Source of the DNA: Pempheris klunzingeri
Lineage: Eukaryota; Chordata; Actinopteri; Acropomatiformes; Pempheridae
Length of the DNA: 64,000 nt
Direction: 5' to 3'
Assembly: GCF_042242105.1 (NCBI RefSeq)
Contig: NC_092027.1
Coordinates: 13,140,221 to 13,204,220 of the forward strand
The notes beneath the pieces were generated by a model. That model searched no databases, was not told the DNA's origin, and was given only the letters and a program-made list of their open reading frames with translations. Made by a program: the position numbers and the translations under genes. Position 1 is the stretch's first letter. The number at the start of each line of letters is the position of its first letter. Below are positions 36,652-48,494 of this stretch, piece by piece.

Positions 36652-39600
36652 ATGGAGGAGGAGCAGGTTGACTCTTCTCTTGACTTGAGCAACTTAACAG
36701 AGGAGGAGCAGTCCGCCATCCTGCAGGTTTTACAGCGTGACTTGGAGCTGCGCCATCGTGATGAAGGACGTGTAAGGTCAGAGGTGACTGTTTGGCCTTT
36801 TTAGGTGCAGGTTTTGTCCAGTGATTAACACAAACATACAGATAGGTGACAAATTAAAGGAAGAAAACCCAACATGAAACATCTCAGTAAAGTGGCATGG
36901 AGAGATTACAAAAGATAGTCCCTCACTTTGGTGGTGGAGAGACACATTTGTCTGAAACGTCTCATAGGTGCTCTGTTGTGTTGAGATCTGGTGACTAATT
37001 TACATCATATTCACACTCATAAAACTATTCAGTGAAACTATTCAGTGATCACTTGTGACCCTGTGGATGGGGCATTGTCATCCTGGAGGAGAACACTCCC
37101 ATCAGATAGAAACATTTCAACAATAGATGAAGGTGTCCTTTTACACATTGTATTGTTATGAGTGAACCTGTAAGGAAGCATCTGATTTTGATGCAGGGTT
37201 CACCTTTACTTAATCTCCTGTCTGTATGTTGTAGGTTGAAAAACACTTCTTGTATGAAAGGCTTGCTGTTTGGCCATTTGAAATGTGATAATATTAAACA
37301 TGGAAACTCAATATCAGCTGATATAATACAGGCACTGATACACGGACACTGTAATCCGGTGATGAAGCAGGACACACCTCAAGGCCCGTATCATGTTAGT
37401 TGACATTGTACTTTTTATTATGCAAGTTTCTAAACAAACTTTCCATCAGTCAAATTACCACAAACCACTTGTCACACTGGGAACCTGGAGCTTCTGGGGG
37501 CTGTAGGGGGTCCGGGGCCCAGGGGCAGCTTTGCCTGGTTTGTAGTGCAGTCCCTCAGTGGGGAAGCCAAAGAACCACACAGTGAAATAACTAATGTCAG
37601 TAGAGCAGAGCAGAGCAGAGCTGCTCCTGTATGTGAGGCATGTTTTTACAGCTACAAATGCTATTGATCCCACGGTCAGATGTGCGATATTTGATTGAAG
37701 CAATTAAGTAATTATCAAAATTGTTGCCAATTAATTTTCTGTAGATTTCTTTTTTGATTAATTGACTAATTGTTTCAGCTTTTCTATCAGTGAGGTGTAT
37801 CAGAGAGTAGAGTATATGAATCTTGTTGCTAATGTACACAGAAACATGAGAAGTGAAATTTTGTGTGTTTAATTTAGTAGTAGGATTGACACACGTCTCT
37901 GTCTTTTATACTCTGAGTAAGTTGCCTGACAGCGGTGACAGAAGTGACAACAGTGACTGTTTAATTTGTGGCGTAAGCTGACATCAGCTGACTTTTGCCG
38001 ACAGGAGGTTGTGATTGTTTGCTGTTAAACTTGGCCCTGTGTCAACGCTGCAGGATCCTCGAGCAGACAGAGACAGACCCGGCACATCTGCGCTTCCTGT
38101 CAGGGGCATGGTTCAGGGAGGAGAGCAGCAAACGCCACCGCCACGGGATTTCGGGCTGTGCCCTCGTCCATGCCACCATACGCCACAGGAAGGCGAAAAA
38201 CAGGGGTCAGTTTTCAGTTAATGCAGCACTACCATTATTTGCCTGTGGGGCCTGTTTTCTTGGTGTTGTAGGGATATCCCAGTGATGGTTATGTGGCTGT
38301 TGCCATGGTAACAGATGTGCCCCTGGTTGGAATGTTCAATGGAGAGGCAGAGGAAATCTCCCACAACAACAACACTTCTTCCGAGGCAGAGAGAAGACTG
38401 AAGAACAGTAAAGAAGAGGAGAGTGAAGAGTCAGTGAGGGCATCTGTCACTGAAAAATCATTGTCATTGTGCGTCGCTGCATTTTCCAATACCTTCTTTG
38501 TGTTTTCAGGAGTCAAGGAAGTCTGAGACCTACGCCTGCATCCAGAACAAAATGTAACATAACACAGGTTTGTGTGTGCATGCTTGTTTTTTTGATGCTT
38601 GGAAAAAAAAAAAATCATCCAAACATAAGTAATTATCTTTTATTTCAGGGTCTCCAGCACAGAAATAGTTCCTCATCATCCAAAGGTATGACAGCTTCTC
38701 TCTCAATGCCTTTTGTTCCTGTGATACCTCTCAGTATTATTTTTAACTCACCATTCTCTTCACAGGGTGTGATAGGAGAAGTAATGGCCACTCAGAGGAA
38801 CCTGAGGTGACTGTAACACACACCCACATTGAGAGATTACCATCATGGTTTTGGTAAAAATCTGTGTTTAACTGGCTTATTATTTCACCCTCTATTCAAA
38901 AACACACTGTATAAATCCATCACCTATGCAGTGGTAAAGTATAATATAGTTAAAGGTATTGATATGTAGGGAGAGAGTCCCAGTTGATAGATGAACAATG
39001 GTGACGCTGTACCTGAGAATAATGGGTGTGTGTGTGTTTGTGTGTAGGATGACTTTGACGGTCACAATGGGGACACTGAGTCTCTGACCAGCAGCCTGAC
39101 AGATCGAGCTTCTCTGAAAACCAGCAGCTCCACGGGCAGCCTTCATTCTGGCTACACGGTAAACATACACACACACACACACACATTTGATTAATAGGCT
39201 ATCCAGCGACGCAAGATGACTCAGCTCCGGGCAGTGACGTTGGAGCTGTTCTGCGTGCGTGTGTGCGTGTTATAGCTCAGTGGAAGCATGATGAGTCTGT
39301 TCAGCTCGGGGGATTTCGGAGTGGTGGAGGTGAGGGGCCGCATCCAATTCTCATTGGTTTACGAAACCCAGAAGGAGGAGCTGCAAGTCAAAGTGTACCG
39401 CTGCGAGGACATAGCTTCAGCACGCAAGAACCGCTCTGACCCGTAAGTGACGGTGCATGAATGTGCATTAAATATTGCGGCAACAATGTCACATACAAAA
39501 TCAGTCAAACAGTCACGTCTATGTGTGTGCGTTTTTCACAGATATGTTAAAACCTATCTGTTGCCGGACAAGTCGAGTCACAGTAAGAAGAAAACGGCAG

Positions 39601-42600
39601 TGAAGAAGAAGACAAATAACCCAGTCTTTGATCAGACACTTCGAGTGAGACACCCTACCATTTACATATTACATATAGTCCCCTCACAGTAGTATGCCAT
39701 TTGTCCGTCAGCTCTCCACCACATGTCCTGCAACATGCACTGCAGTCATTAATTTCTCCAGTCTTTAAAATATCCTTCCAATAAATTACCAAATTTATAG
39801 CTTGCTTCTGACTGAACATATTATGCCTGGTCTCACACTTCCATCCTGTCATGTGTTGCCTTTCTGATTTGGTCTTTATTTTATAGTATAAAGTGCGGAT
39901 TGGTGAGCTACGGAGCCGAACCATGAACCTGTCTGTGTGGCACGCCGAGCCCCTGGGGAGGAATGTGTTTCTGGGGGAGGTGGAGGTGGCTCTGGGCCTC
40001 TGGGACTGGACCTGCACTCAGCCACTGTGGCAGGACCTCCAGCCCCGGGTAGGGAAGAGCAGAAATGAAATGACTTGCATGCAAATACACAATCATAGCC
40101 ATGTGAGTCTGAAATCCCCCAGACAAATATTTACTAAAACACTATGATGCCAGCATCTACATTTGTTTAGTATCTGAGTGTCTTTATGACAGCAGTTTTG
40201 GCAGCTTTGTTGGAGACACAGGATGCAGAGTGTCTCTAGTGTCTGGCAGAGCTGAAGGGAGAGGAAGACATGCTGTGAATTTCAACTAAGGTTTTATGTA
40301 ACCTTAATCTTTCTTTGCTTCCACACGTCTGCCTCCCTCCCCCTTACTTTTCCTCTGCCTTTACTTTTTTTCTCTTTTCTACTCCCCTCCTTTGTCCCCC
40401 CATCACAGGTTAATATGAGTCCAGACTCTCTTTCCAGTCGTGGGACCATCATGTTGTCCATTAAGTTCATCCCAGATGGATTCGAGGGTGAGCAGAGCAC
40501 ACACATGGTGGATGCGAATTATGTCTTATCTCAATCATATTCAACGTACATGGTGTGTGTGCTTGTGTGTGTGTGTGTGTGGGTGTTTTCAGGTGGTGGT
40601 CTGCCTCTGACAGGAGAGCTTCACATCTGGCTTCGGGAGGCTCAATGTCTTCTGTCCAACAAAGGAGGCAATATAGACTCCTGTGTTAGAAGGTGTGTCA
40701 GCTCTGCTACACATTTCTTGATATTTACAATACAATACATCTCTCCTTGTTTTAAATAAGGATAATGAAGGCATTAATTCGTCCAAGTCACCACCTTCAC
40801 AAACATATTTATGATGATCATATTTCAGTCCATCAATGGTTTGTTATAATAAGGGGTCAAAGTACTCTGTATACTGAGAAAGAGGTCGTTCATAGTTAGG
40901 AACCTACAGCTGTTACAGCCCACAGCTGTTTATATTTACTCTCAATGCCCTCATCAACCGTGTTTTATGCAAAAACACTCTAATAAATCGACTGTATGTT
41001 ACCTGCTCAGCACCAAATAGCAGACAAAATTAGCAACTAGACCAAGACAGTGAATGCAGGGCTTACAATCGGCAGGTGATGGCCAGAAACATGACTCCGA
41101 ATGAATGTGAAATAATGCTGCTAATGCTGGGTTGAATCTGATTTTTAACTTTCTCACAATCATAATCTATGCCCCACAAGCTACATACTCCCAGATGCTA
41201 GTCGGCAGAGTGGGCAGAAGACGCGTATGGTGAAGCGCTCAGTCAGCCCCACCTACAACCACACCATGGTGTACGATGGCTTCCACACCAGCGACCTGAG
41301 AGAAGCCTGCGCAGAGCTGACTGTCTGGCAGCGCGAAGGCCTGAAAATGCACGTCCTCGGAGGAGTTCGTCTGAGCTGTGGAACTGGTGAGCGTCTACAT
41401 TTATCTGCTTTTATTCATGACCCGTTAGCCTTCGTATAAAATGGATGGGCGTACAATGCAGGACCATTTCAAACAGCAAAATGGACTTTAACCTTTATGA
41501 TCAGATGTGGATATTTAGTTTAAGCACTTATACTGTAGCAGGAACTATATGACAGAAACAATGATGCACTCAAAATACACAGATGCTTGTGTTATGCAAA
41601 TATTGATGAGCAATAACCTGCGTGTGTTTTGCTGGTATCATTATAAGCATGCAAAAGTGAAAAATGTATAGACTGGCCATTTGTGTTGCTCAGTGAAGCC
41701 CAGATGATGTAATATGTGAACAGAAAAGGGAACACTATCTTTAAGAATCAGTCAGGACTTGTGATTAGGGACTGTGTTTGTTCTCTGTGGTGCAGTCTGC
41801 AGTCCTTGTAGATACCAGCCTGGTCTATGCAGAGGATCTTATCTCTCTTCTCGCACATCTCATTTTGCAGGCTGTTGTGAAATTAACTAACCCATATGTT
41901 TGCCTCAGGCTGTCTTCTATAAGTCAGTGGGTGACTATAGAGACTTCACTTGGTATGACACAAGGTTTGCAAGATGATGAATAAAGCTCTGACATCTCCT
42001 TTTTAAAATTCAGTTTTTCCTGCATCTCCTCCCATTTTCTGTGCTGAGCTGTGACTAGAGATTCAGTGCCATCTCATGGATCCCCTGACATTTCATCCTC
42101 TTGTAAGAGGGCAGCAGTTTCAGCGTCAGAGAATGAGACATTAAAGGGGTTGTTTGACTGGTTGGTTCATTTTGCAGTCAGCTTTGTAGATGGTGTCATA
42201 TAAGCAGTGTTATTCTTCATCTACAGTGGTGTTTAGGAGCTTTGTGGTGACAGTACTTCAGTCCAGCTCTTCACATTGCATTGTATTTTGTCCTGTTGGC
42301 ATTTCAGGCATTTCAGATGGTCATGTCATCAGAGCGAGGTCATTTCTATGTGACCAGAGAGTGTCTCAGTGTTACTGTGCAATGCTTCATATCCCATGTT
42401 GGGCTGGTGACTGTTGAGATCCTCCACAAAGAAAAGGTTCTGATTTCACATCATTTAGTTGTTGCGAAGTAGTTATCCTCCATATTTATTGTGTGGTAGT
42501 TTGTGTTACTCTGCTTGACAGCGAGTGTGTAGCACTCAAGATCAAACCACAGATAGAGTGGCAGCCTCTGTCTCACTGTGGTTTAGCTGAAGAAAAATGA

Positions 42601-43117
42601 TGTCAGTAGAGTGGGCGGAAGTGACACCTTTGAGGTTTTGCTTGTTGTAAACAGATTTTCAATTTGAAATTGTATTCAGAGGGCAGTGCCTACTAAATAA
42701 CTACAAAACTAAATCTATTTGACTTGTCAGACATTCTCTCTTTAGTCTACTGGTAGAATCGTTTTCTTCTTCAGGTGATCCTGCACTGAAGGCAAACTAT
42801 GAACACTGATGGGCGCACGGTCTTAATGCATTAATAACACATGAAAATACAGTGTATGTACATACAGGAACAGTATTCAATTGTTGGGATTATGTCCATG
42901 GCCTCATTAAGAAAATCAGCGAGGGAACATCTTCAATATAAATAATGAATAATTGTGTGTGTTTTAAATGGCAGGTCAGAGTTATGGGGAGGCCGTCAGC
43001 TGGATGGACTCCACAGAAGAGGAGGTTGCTGTGTGGACCTCCATGATCGAAAACCCAAACCACTGGATTGACGCAACATTACCGATCAGGACTAACCTCG
43101 CAAACCGGTCTGGGTGA
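36652..43117 (+). CDS. sytl1: Synaptotagmin-like protein 1 (Slp1), Rab27 effector
   Basis: Thirteen coding exons (36652-36776, 38054-38205, 38315-38433, 38649-38685, 38766-38806, 39048-39158, 39276-39442, 39542-39644, 39887-40048, 40409-40487, 40593-40692, 41181-41386, 42975-43117) give 514 residues. The N-terminal Slp homology domain opens [20 protein letters not shown] and contains [10 protein letters not shown]; no zinc finger interrupts it, as in Slp1. A low-complexity Ser/Glu linker precedes tandem C2 domains (C2A about 205-345, C2B about 380-505). Calcium loops are degenerate: the C2A loop-3 position reads [10 protein letters not shown] and C2[11 protein letters not shown], without the paired aspartates, so membrane binding is probably calcium-independent. 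Slp proteins tether Rab27 vesicles to the plasma membrane. Exon 3 to 4 is the least certain junction; an open segment at 38510-38567 was left out because it breaks the frame. AATAAA at 44028 may be the end. Confidence 0.9.
38299..38312. promoter_or_regulatory. Perfect RFX X-box palindrome
   Basis: GTTGCCATGGTAAC fits the RFX consensus GTNRCC-N2-RGYAAC on both half-sites. It lies directly against the acceptor of sytl1 exon 3. Confidence 0.4.
39167..39184. repeat. (AC)n after a sytl1 splice donor
   Basis: AC tract 8 bases into the 117 bp intron 39159-39275, which ends in a GTGCGTGTGTGCGTG-type tract. Confidence 0.85.
40915..41100. mobile_element. Teleost dispersed repeat fragment
   Basis: ACCTGCTCAGCACCAAATAG and ACAAAATTAGCAACTAGACC are phrases of a common fish repeat. 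The copy is in a sytl1 intron and has no coding capacity. Confidence 0.45.
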
Positions 43118-44640
43118 CACACTTTGTACACACATTCATGCACATGCTCATATGTAATGGTTGGACTGAAAGGACGCACTCGACACATTTAACGTTTCTG
43201 CCACAATAATATATTCACTTTTTATTTCTGTCTTTCGTACATACAAACACACAGAAGAGGCAGTAGTGGTGCAATATCATGAATTAGTGGCACAGGTTAG
43301 AAATATTTAGTTTTGAAACCAAATCTGTCTGCATTTCAAATGTCTTGTCTGTTTTGGTTCAATTTGTGTCTTATGTGACAAAAGTACATTTGTAATCCAT
43401 TGTAGTTTGTTAATTAAATATCAAACCCGAACTGATGAATGACCCAGTATTTTTCTTTACCTTTACAATTAAGGAGGAGACAAAGATGGATACGAAGATC
43501 CTTTTAATAATTAAGAAATTAATAACCACAAATGTATTTCCAGTTTTGTCTGAGACCTCTTTAAGTCTTATGAAGCATGCTAGAACAATAGACCTAATCA
43601 TCTTCACCCTAAAGGAGCCTTTATTCTGATTATTCAAAGAGTAGTTCTATTAGATTTTTAGACATCTTTTCTTTAATTTGATGAGACAGAAAATGCCTGC
43701 ACTTGCATCTATTCATTTCTCCTTCTGATGCATTACCTGACTACCACCTAGTGGTCTGATTTTATACCTACTGTATGTAACCTACCTATAGGGGCCAATT
43801 ACAGAGGGGACAGTGAAGAATAAGGTCGAGAGCAATGAAGAGAAGACAATGTTCAGTAATAGTCCTCACTTTTTTCACATCAGGTATCCATTCCCCCATT
43901 TATCCTCAAAAGGCAGTGGAGTAAGGCGTTTATCACATGAGCCAGAGCTCCTGTCCAGCAGATGGCGAGCTTAACATTTCTGCTTCAACTTGGAGTGAGA
44001 CCGGAAGTACAGCTATTTGGCTGACAAAATAAAGTCTCGATAAGGATATATGGGTTTTGTGTCTTAACCTTAACTTGTAATTCATGAGTCTCTTTAAATG
44101 TAAGGTCTTACCATTTACGTTTTTTTCGTTGACTTGACCCTAGACACTGGAGCTCAAGGACCAGTGATAAGCTGCGCTTATTCAAGATACTAACTTTACT
44201 TCTTCCTCATGTCTTTAGATGAACACTAAGAGCCTCTAGGTGAACATGTCGGCCATATGTGACCTTATTAACCTTAGAGGGACCCTTCAGTGCAGAAAGT
44301 GATTGCATGAAGGGCCACTCTTAGATTTGATTTAATATTTATTTATTTATTTTCATTTGATACCTTAAATGCTGCTTACTAAATGAGGTTACCAGATTAC
44401 TTAAGTGGTGATGCAGGAAAGTTCAATTTAGGCCCGACTGGTCATCTACTTCACTTACAGGTATGCATATATTCTATAAACACCATCAATATCGACATTT
44501 AGAAAATATTTCCTGTAAACTTTACAGAATACTAAACCAACCTGCTCCTGCTTTTATTTTGAAGGTTAGATCCGGATGTAGACATTTTATATTGACAACA
44601 TGACAATGACACCGTTGGACTGTTCGCTGTAGGTGAGGGC
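43118..44640. other. sytl1 3' region and intergenic DNA
   Basis: No gene is seen apart from the sytl1 3' UTR, whose likely poly(A) signal is at 44028-44033. Sequence is AT-rich and apparently unique. Confidence 0.5.
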
Positions 44641-44655
44641 TGACAGTTGTCTAAG

Positions 44656-44760
44656 ATGTCCCAGGTTCAGCTACTGAGGCTGTTCATCAGTGAGCGGCTG
44701 CAGAGGACCATAACAGAGTCCCAACAGCACGGTGACCAGCGTGGACTTTCACCACAAGTG
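44656..44760 (+). pseudogene. 5' exon relic of a fish C2H2 zinc-finger gene
   Basis: The frame from 44656 reads MSQVQLLRLFISERL then RTITES, which resembles the start of the large fish C2H2 zinc-finger family, where a leader of the form MSKVQxLRxLVxxRL is followed by AAAEEIFGLFERTIAEYEEE. About a dozen codons between RL and RTI are missing and the frame then runs into unrelated sequence and a dispersed repeat. Together with the finger relic at 48187 it looks like the two ends of one dead gene. Confidence 0.55.
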
Positions 44761-44925
44761 CACTCAAACCATGAAGGTTTGTTTTGTGTTTTGATCGTCT
44801 CTTATCGCTTGAAGTGGTCTGAACGGGATCACCACCGATTTCACACACCAAAGTCTGTTTACAGGTCTGCTTCATGTAATCATCACCAAAAACACCACGA
44901 CACTGTAAAGATACTCTGTTACATT

Positions 44926-45080
44926 AAAAAGTTTCTAATCGAAAATGTTGCTGAAGTAAAAGTATGTAAGTGTAACGAGGAAACTGATAAAGTATTCGAA
45001 GTAAAAGTACTCAGTGCTGAAAATATCCCTATTGACTGTTGCCCTGTTATACATTATATCATTCTGCTATTAATGCAACA
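44926..45080. mobile_element. Teleost AGTGGT-end repeat, internal fragment
   Basis: GCTGAAGTAAAAGTATG, AGTAAAAGTACTCAGTGCTG and a trailing ATGCAACAATGTAAAAGCAG match the interior of the repeat family seen at 9177. It supplies most of the apparent open frame in this stretch. Confidence 0.5.
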
Positions 45081-45584
45081 ATGTAAAAGCAGAATTACTG
45101 TTGCAGATGACTGAGATTGAGCTCATTTTGAGTATCACGCCGCAACCAATAATTATTTTCATTAAGGATTAATCTTCTGTTTGTTTCATATATTAATTAG
45201 AAAAAATAGTGAGAAATGCTGTCAAAATTACCAAGGGCCAAAAGTTACACCTTTACAATGCTTGCTTTGTCTAAACCAACAGTAGGATTATAAAAAATAA
45301 GTAAAAACTATAAAGGATAATTAAAACCTCGCTTTTGAGAAGCTGGAACCAATAATTGTTTTACGTGATAAATGACTTTAATGATTTCAAGTGCAGTGGT
45401 GTGTGAGTGAAGAGGAATGCGGACACATGCTTTTCATTGAATTGTTTGGTCTTTTATCAAAGCACACTGAACAATTAGTTTCCCTGTATTCCCTGTATAT
45501 TGTCTCCTCTGGTGGTGGTTTAACCTATAATGAAAGCTGCTCTTAACAATGTGTGGAGAGTGAAGCAGTTTGACAGCAAACTCC

Positions 45585-45632
45585 CCATCCATCCATCCAT
45601 CCATCCATCCATCCATCCATCCATCCATCCAT
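45585..45632. repeat. (CCAT)n microsatellite, left array
   Basis: About 12 CCAT units directly abutting the 3' end of the minus-strand LINE. Confidence 0.95.
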
Positions 45633-48112
45633 TCAAGATTCTTTATTTGTCACATACAGTTATACACAGTATAATGTGCAGTGAAATTTTCTTAGTGCCT
45701 GTTCCAGACTGAAACAAATAAAATAGAAATAACTATAAAAAACACACAAGTGAAACAATAAGAATAGAAACATATATATAAGATAAAGATAAATAAATAA
45801 TTAAAGCTGCAAGCAGCGTTGGAGGGCCCTCGCACCTCCGTGCACGTCGTTGCGTGCGGCGGCTCCGTCCTGTTGCTGGACTCCGACCCTTCCACGCGAT
45901 AAAACAGGGATTTTACCAAACAGAACATCAGTGCTTCTCTTCTACAGCTGACTCAATCAGTGAGTTTGTTTATGTCATTGTGTTACTTCGATGCTTTTAA
46001 TGGTTAGTTTGGATCCAAAGAAATATTTATATAGCGCACAACAACACAAACATACTAACCGAATGAGGCAGCAGCAGAGCAGCAGCTTCCTGTGTTCTGT
46101 GTGGTAAAATCCCTGTTTTAGTGAATGTAGTCTGGTTGTCCGTTGTTTTGAGGTGGCTGCTCCCTCTGGGTGTTTTCATGAGGCTCTCTTGCATCCATCG
46201 GCGCAGGAGAGACCTCATTGGACTCCCAATCCATATTTTTGACAGCGCTGCTGCCATCAACAGGTAGTGTAGCTAGTAACTCCTGTTTTTCGTCCTCCAA
46301 CTCCATGATCTCTCCCCAGGTGAGACCCGCAGGCAGCATTGCCTCGACTGGACTGCTGTTGGCTTTCATTGATCTTCTTAATGGAACCAATTGCAGTTGT
46401 AACAGGTTTTCAATGGTTGTTGAAGTGTTCTTTGAACGGTGGTGTGTCTCGGATGTGTGGTGAACGTGTATCTCTCTCTGTCTATCTCCCTCAGCTCAGT
46501 TTGGGTTGCGTCTCTATTTATATCATCTCAACATTCTGGAAGCCTCTGAGGTCATCAGTGACACCCTCAGCCAACATTCTGGTTACTTACAAACTTGTTT
46601 TTGTTTGAAAAATAGTTTTTCCAGTATTGTTCATCACATAGAAATATCTCAAGACAAGATATCTCAAGATATCTTGTGTATATGTCAATGGTTGCAGGAG
46701 TCCTTTAGGACTTTCTGAGAGCTCTGGAAGTGGCTCTGCTATGACTTTTCATATCCAAAACTTTAAAAATGTCCGATTTATTTATTTCCTCATAGAAATG
46801 AATGTGAAAAATTTTCAACATTCCCATTTCTTCACCTGACTTCTAGCCCTCACAGCTCCTTCATGCTTTTAGCTAGAAACTCCATTGAAGCTTTAAAACG
46901 TTCATCATCTCTCCCTCTTTCAGCACATACCTCTACCTCCTTTGTGCCATTCACCACTTCATCACAGTCATCTTTTAAAACATTTTAAAACTTTTTCTCA
47001 TTTTACATGAGTGTGTATGTGGCCGCGCGAGAGTGGGTGACGTCATCGCTAGAGTGTGGAGGAGCGGAAAAATCACATGAAACTTTTGTCTTTAACTCGC
47101 TGGTTTAGCCGAACCGTTTCACCCACAGTCACAGTTTATCACTCAAAATGTAGCTTAAGTCTTTTGACACGCAGTCATGTGACTCACAACACACAGAAAC
47201 GCAGGCAGCGCGTCCCACGAGCCTCGGAGCGACGGGAGCACCGACCGAACGCCTCATTGACTGCCATGTTAAAATGACAGAGGAGGGAGAGAGAAACACT
47301 TGACTCTTGCGCTCATTTCACCAGATAGAGACCTCAGATTACATCTACGTGTTCAGGAGACTCTCTTATGTCCACTGGTCTGCACTTTATGGCTGTGATA
47401 TGGACCGTTTTCAGTAAAACCTGCATTTTCAGGGCAATGCAATAAAAAAAAAAAAAAATCAGGGAATTTTCTGCAAACTTTCATGAGTTTTCGTGCATGT
47501 TTAGGCCCCCAAAAATGCAATTCATTTGCCTAAAAAAGAAGAAGAAGAAGAATTCCTTGCATTTCAACTATGTTTTCGGCCCCCTGGTCTCCTGGTTTTT
47601 TTCATTTCACGTATTTTTTCGAGGCCTACCTGCTCGAGGCCTATGAGGTCCGTACACCTCTTGGTTCTTGGGTACTGGCCCGTTTCCTCCCTTGCACATT
47701 TTTCCCCCACGCAGTTTCAATAGGGTCCTCGCACCGCTTGGTGCTCGGGCCCTAATAAATCAAAGTCTAAAACAAGGTATGTGGGTGTATATACAAGTAT
47801 GCCAGAATATTGCCTGTGTTTGCCTTCAGGCAGCAGCCTGAACACCGACCTGACGGCAGCAGAGAGAACAGTCTGTGGCTGGGGTGGGTGGGCTCCCTCG
47901 CAATCTTCCTGGCCTTTGACCTGCAGCGCTGCTGGTAAATGTTCTGCAGGTTGGGGAGGGTGGTTCTGATGGTGCGCTCAGTTGAGCGGACGACCCTCCT
48001 CGGGGCCAAGAAGTCCTGCTTGGTGCTACTGCCCATCCAGGTGGTGATGCTCCCAGCCAGAACACTCTCAATGGTGCAGGTGTAAAAGTTCCTGAGCACA
48101 TTGAGAGGGAGT
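45633..48112 (-). mobile_element. 5'-truncated LINE (L2/CR1-like), interrupted
   Basis: Minus-strand sequence at 47826-48112 encodes the end of a reverse transcriptase ORF ([20 protein letters not shown], then [18 protein letters not shown] and [14 protein letters not shown]), typical of L2/CR1-like fish LINEs, with about 100 codons still open. Its 3' UTR resumes at 45633-45802, ending GTGACAAATAAAGAATCTTG. The gap between the two parts is filled by the element at 45803-47756. The whole copy is bounded by (CCAT)n on both sides. Confidence 0.75.
45803..47756. mobile_element. About 2 kb non-autonomous element with inverted ends, inside the LINE
   Basis: The left end carries AGGGCCCTCGCACC (45823-45836) and the right end GGTGCTCGGGCCCT (47740-47753), which are inverted with 12 of 14 matches. 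The right end also folds on itself (GGGTCCTCGCACC, loop GCTT, GGTGCTCGGGCCC). The outer GCTGCAAGCAGCG is familiar from a frequent fish repeat. No transposase was recognised. A minus-strand 90-codon frame at 46118-46390 is the only notable ORF. The terminal hairpin followed by CTAA leaves a Helitron-type reading open, but no TC start was found, so the class is unassigned. Confidence 0.6.
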
Positions 48113-48160
48113 TCCATCCATCCATCCATCCATCCATCCATCCATCCATCCATCCATCCA
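48113..48160. repeat. (TCCA)n microsatellite, right array
   Basis: About 12 TCCA units abutting the truncated 5' end of the minus-strand LINE. Confidence 0.95.
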
Positions 48161-48186
48161 GAGAGTCAGAGACACTCAAACCAGAG

Positions 48187-48494
48187 TTGTTGTGTTTACA
48201 CGGTCTTAAACTCAAAGAATTCAGCCACGGCGCACATCTAGCCGCGCACACTCAAATTCACAGCGGTGAGAGGCTGTTCATCTGTGAGGTCTGTGGTAAA
48301 GAGTTTCAACATGGCAACAGTGTGACTGTGCACAAGAGGATTCACACGCAGGAGAAGCCATACCGTGGAAAGGAGATCCGACATGTGGGCAACTTGAATG
48401 TTCACACAAGGATCCATACTGCTGCGCAGTGTGCGGGAAGAAGTTCAGCAGAAATAATCTGATGACAAAACACATGGTTGTACACACGGGTTAA
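48187..48494 (+). pseudogene. C2H2 zinc-finger exon relic
   Basis: One intact finger is readable (CEVCGKEFQHGNSVTVHKRIH, C-x2-C-x12-H-x3-H) with a partial finger before it. The next unit has lost its cysteines (EKPYRGKEIRHVGNLNVH). A frame change of the sort left by a small deletion then precedes a last complete finger (CAVCGKKFSRNNLMTKH, then MVVHTG and stop at about 48494). This is the terminal exon of a fish zinc-finger gene, now unable to give a continuous protein. Confidence 0.75.

Noticed and set aside
38510-38567. Open segment with a good acceptor and donor inside sytl1, reading [13 protein letters not shown]
   Set aside because: It cannot be joined to the preceding exon in frame with any convincing donor, whereas exon 38315-38433 joins directly to 38649 in frame.
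44647-45114. 155-codon plus-strand ORF as a real gene
   Set aside because: Only its start resembles a zinc-finger leader exon; the rest runs through a splice-like region and a dispersed repeat.
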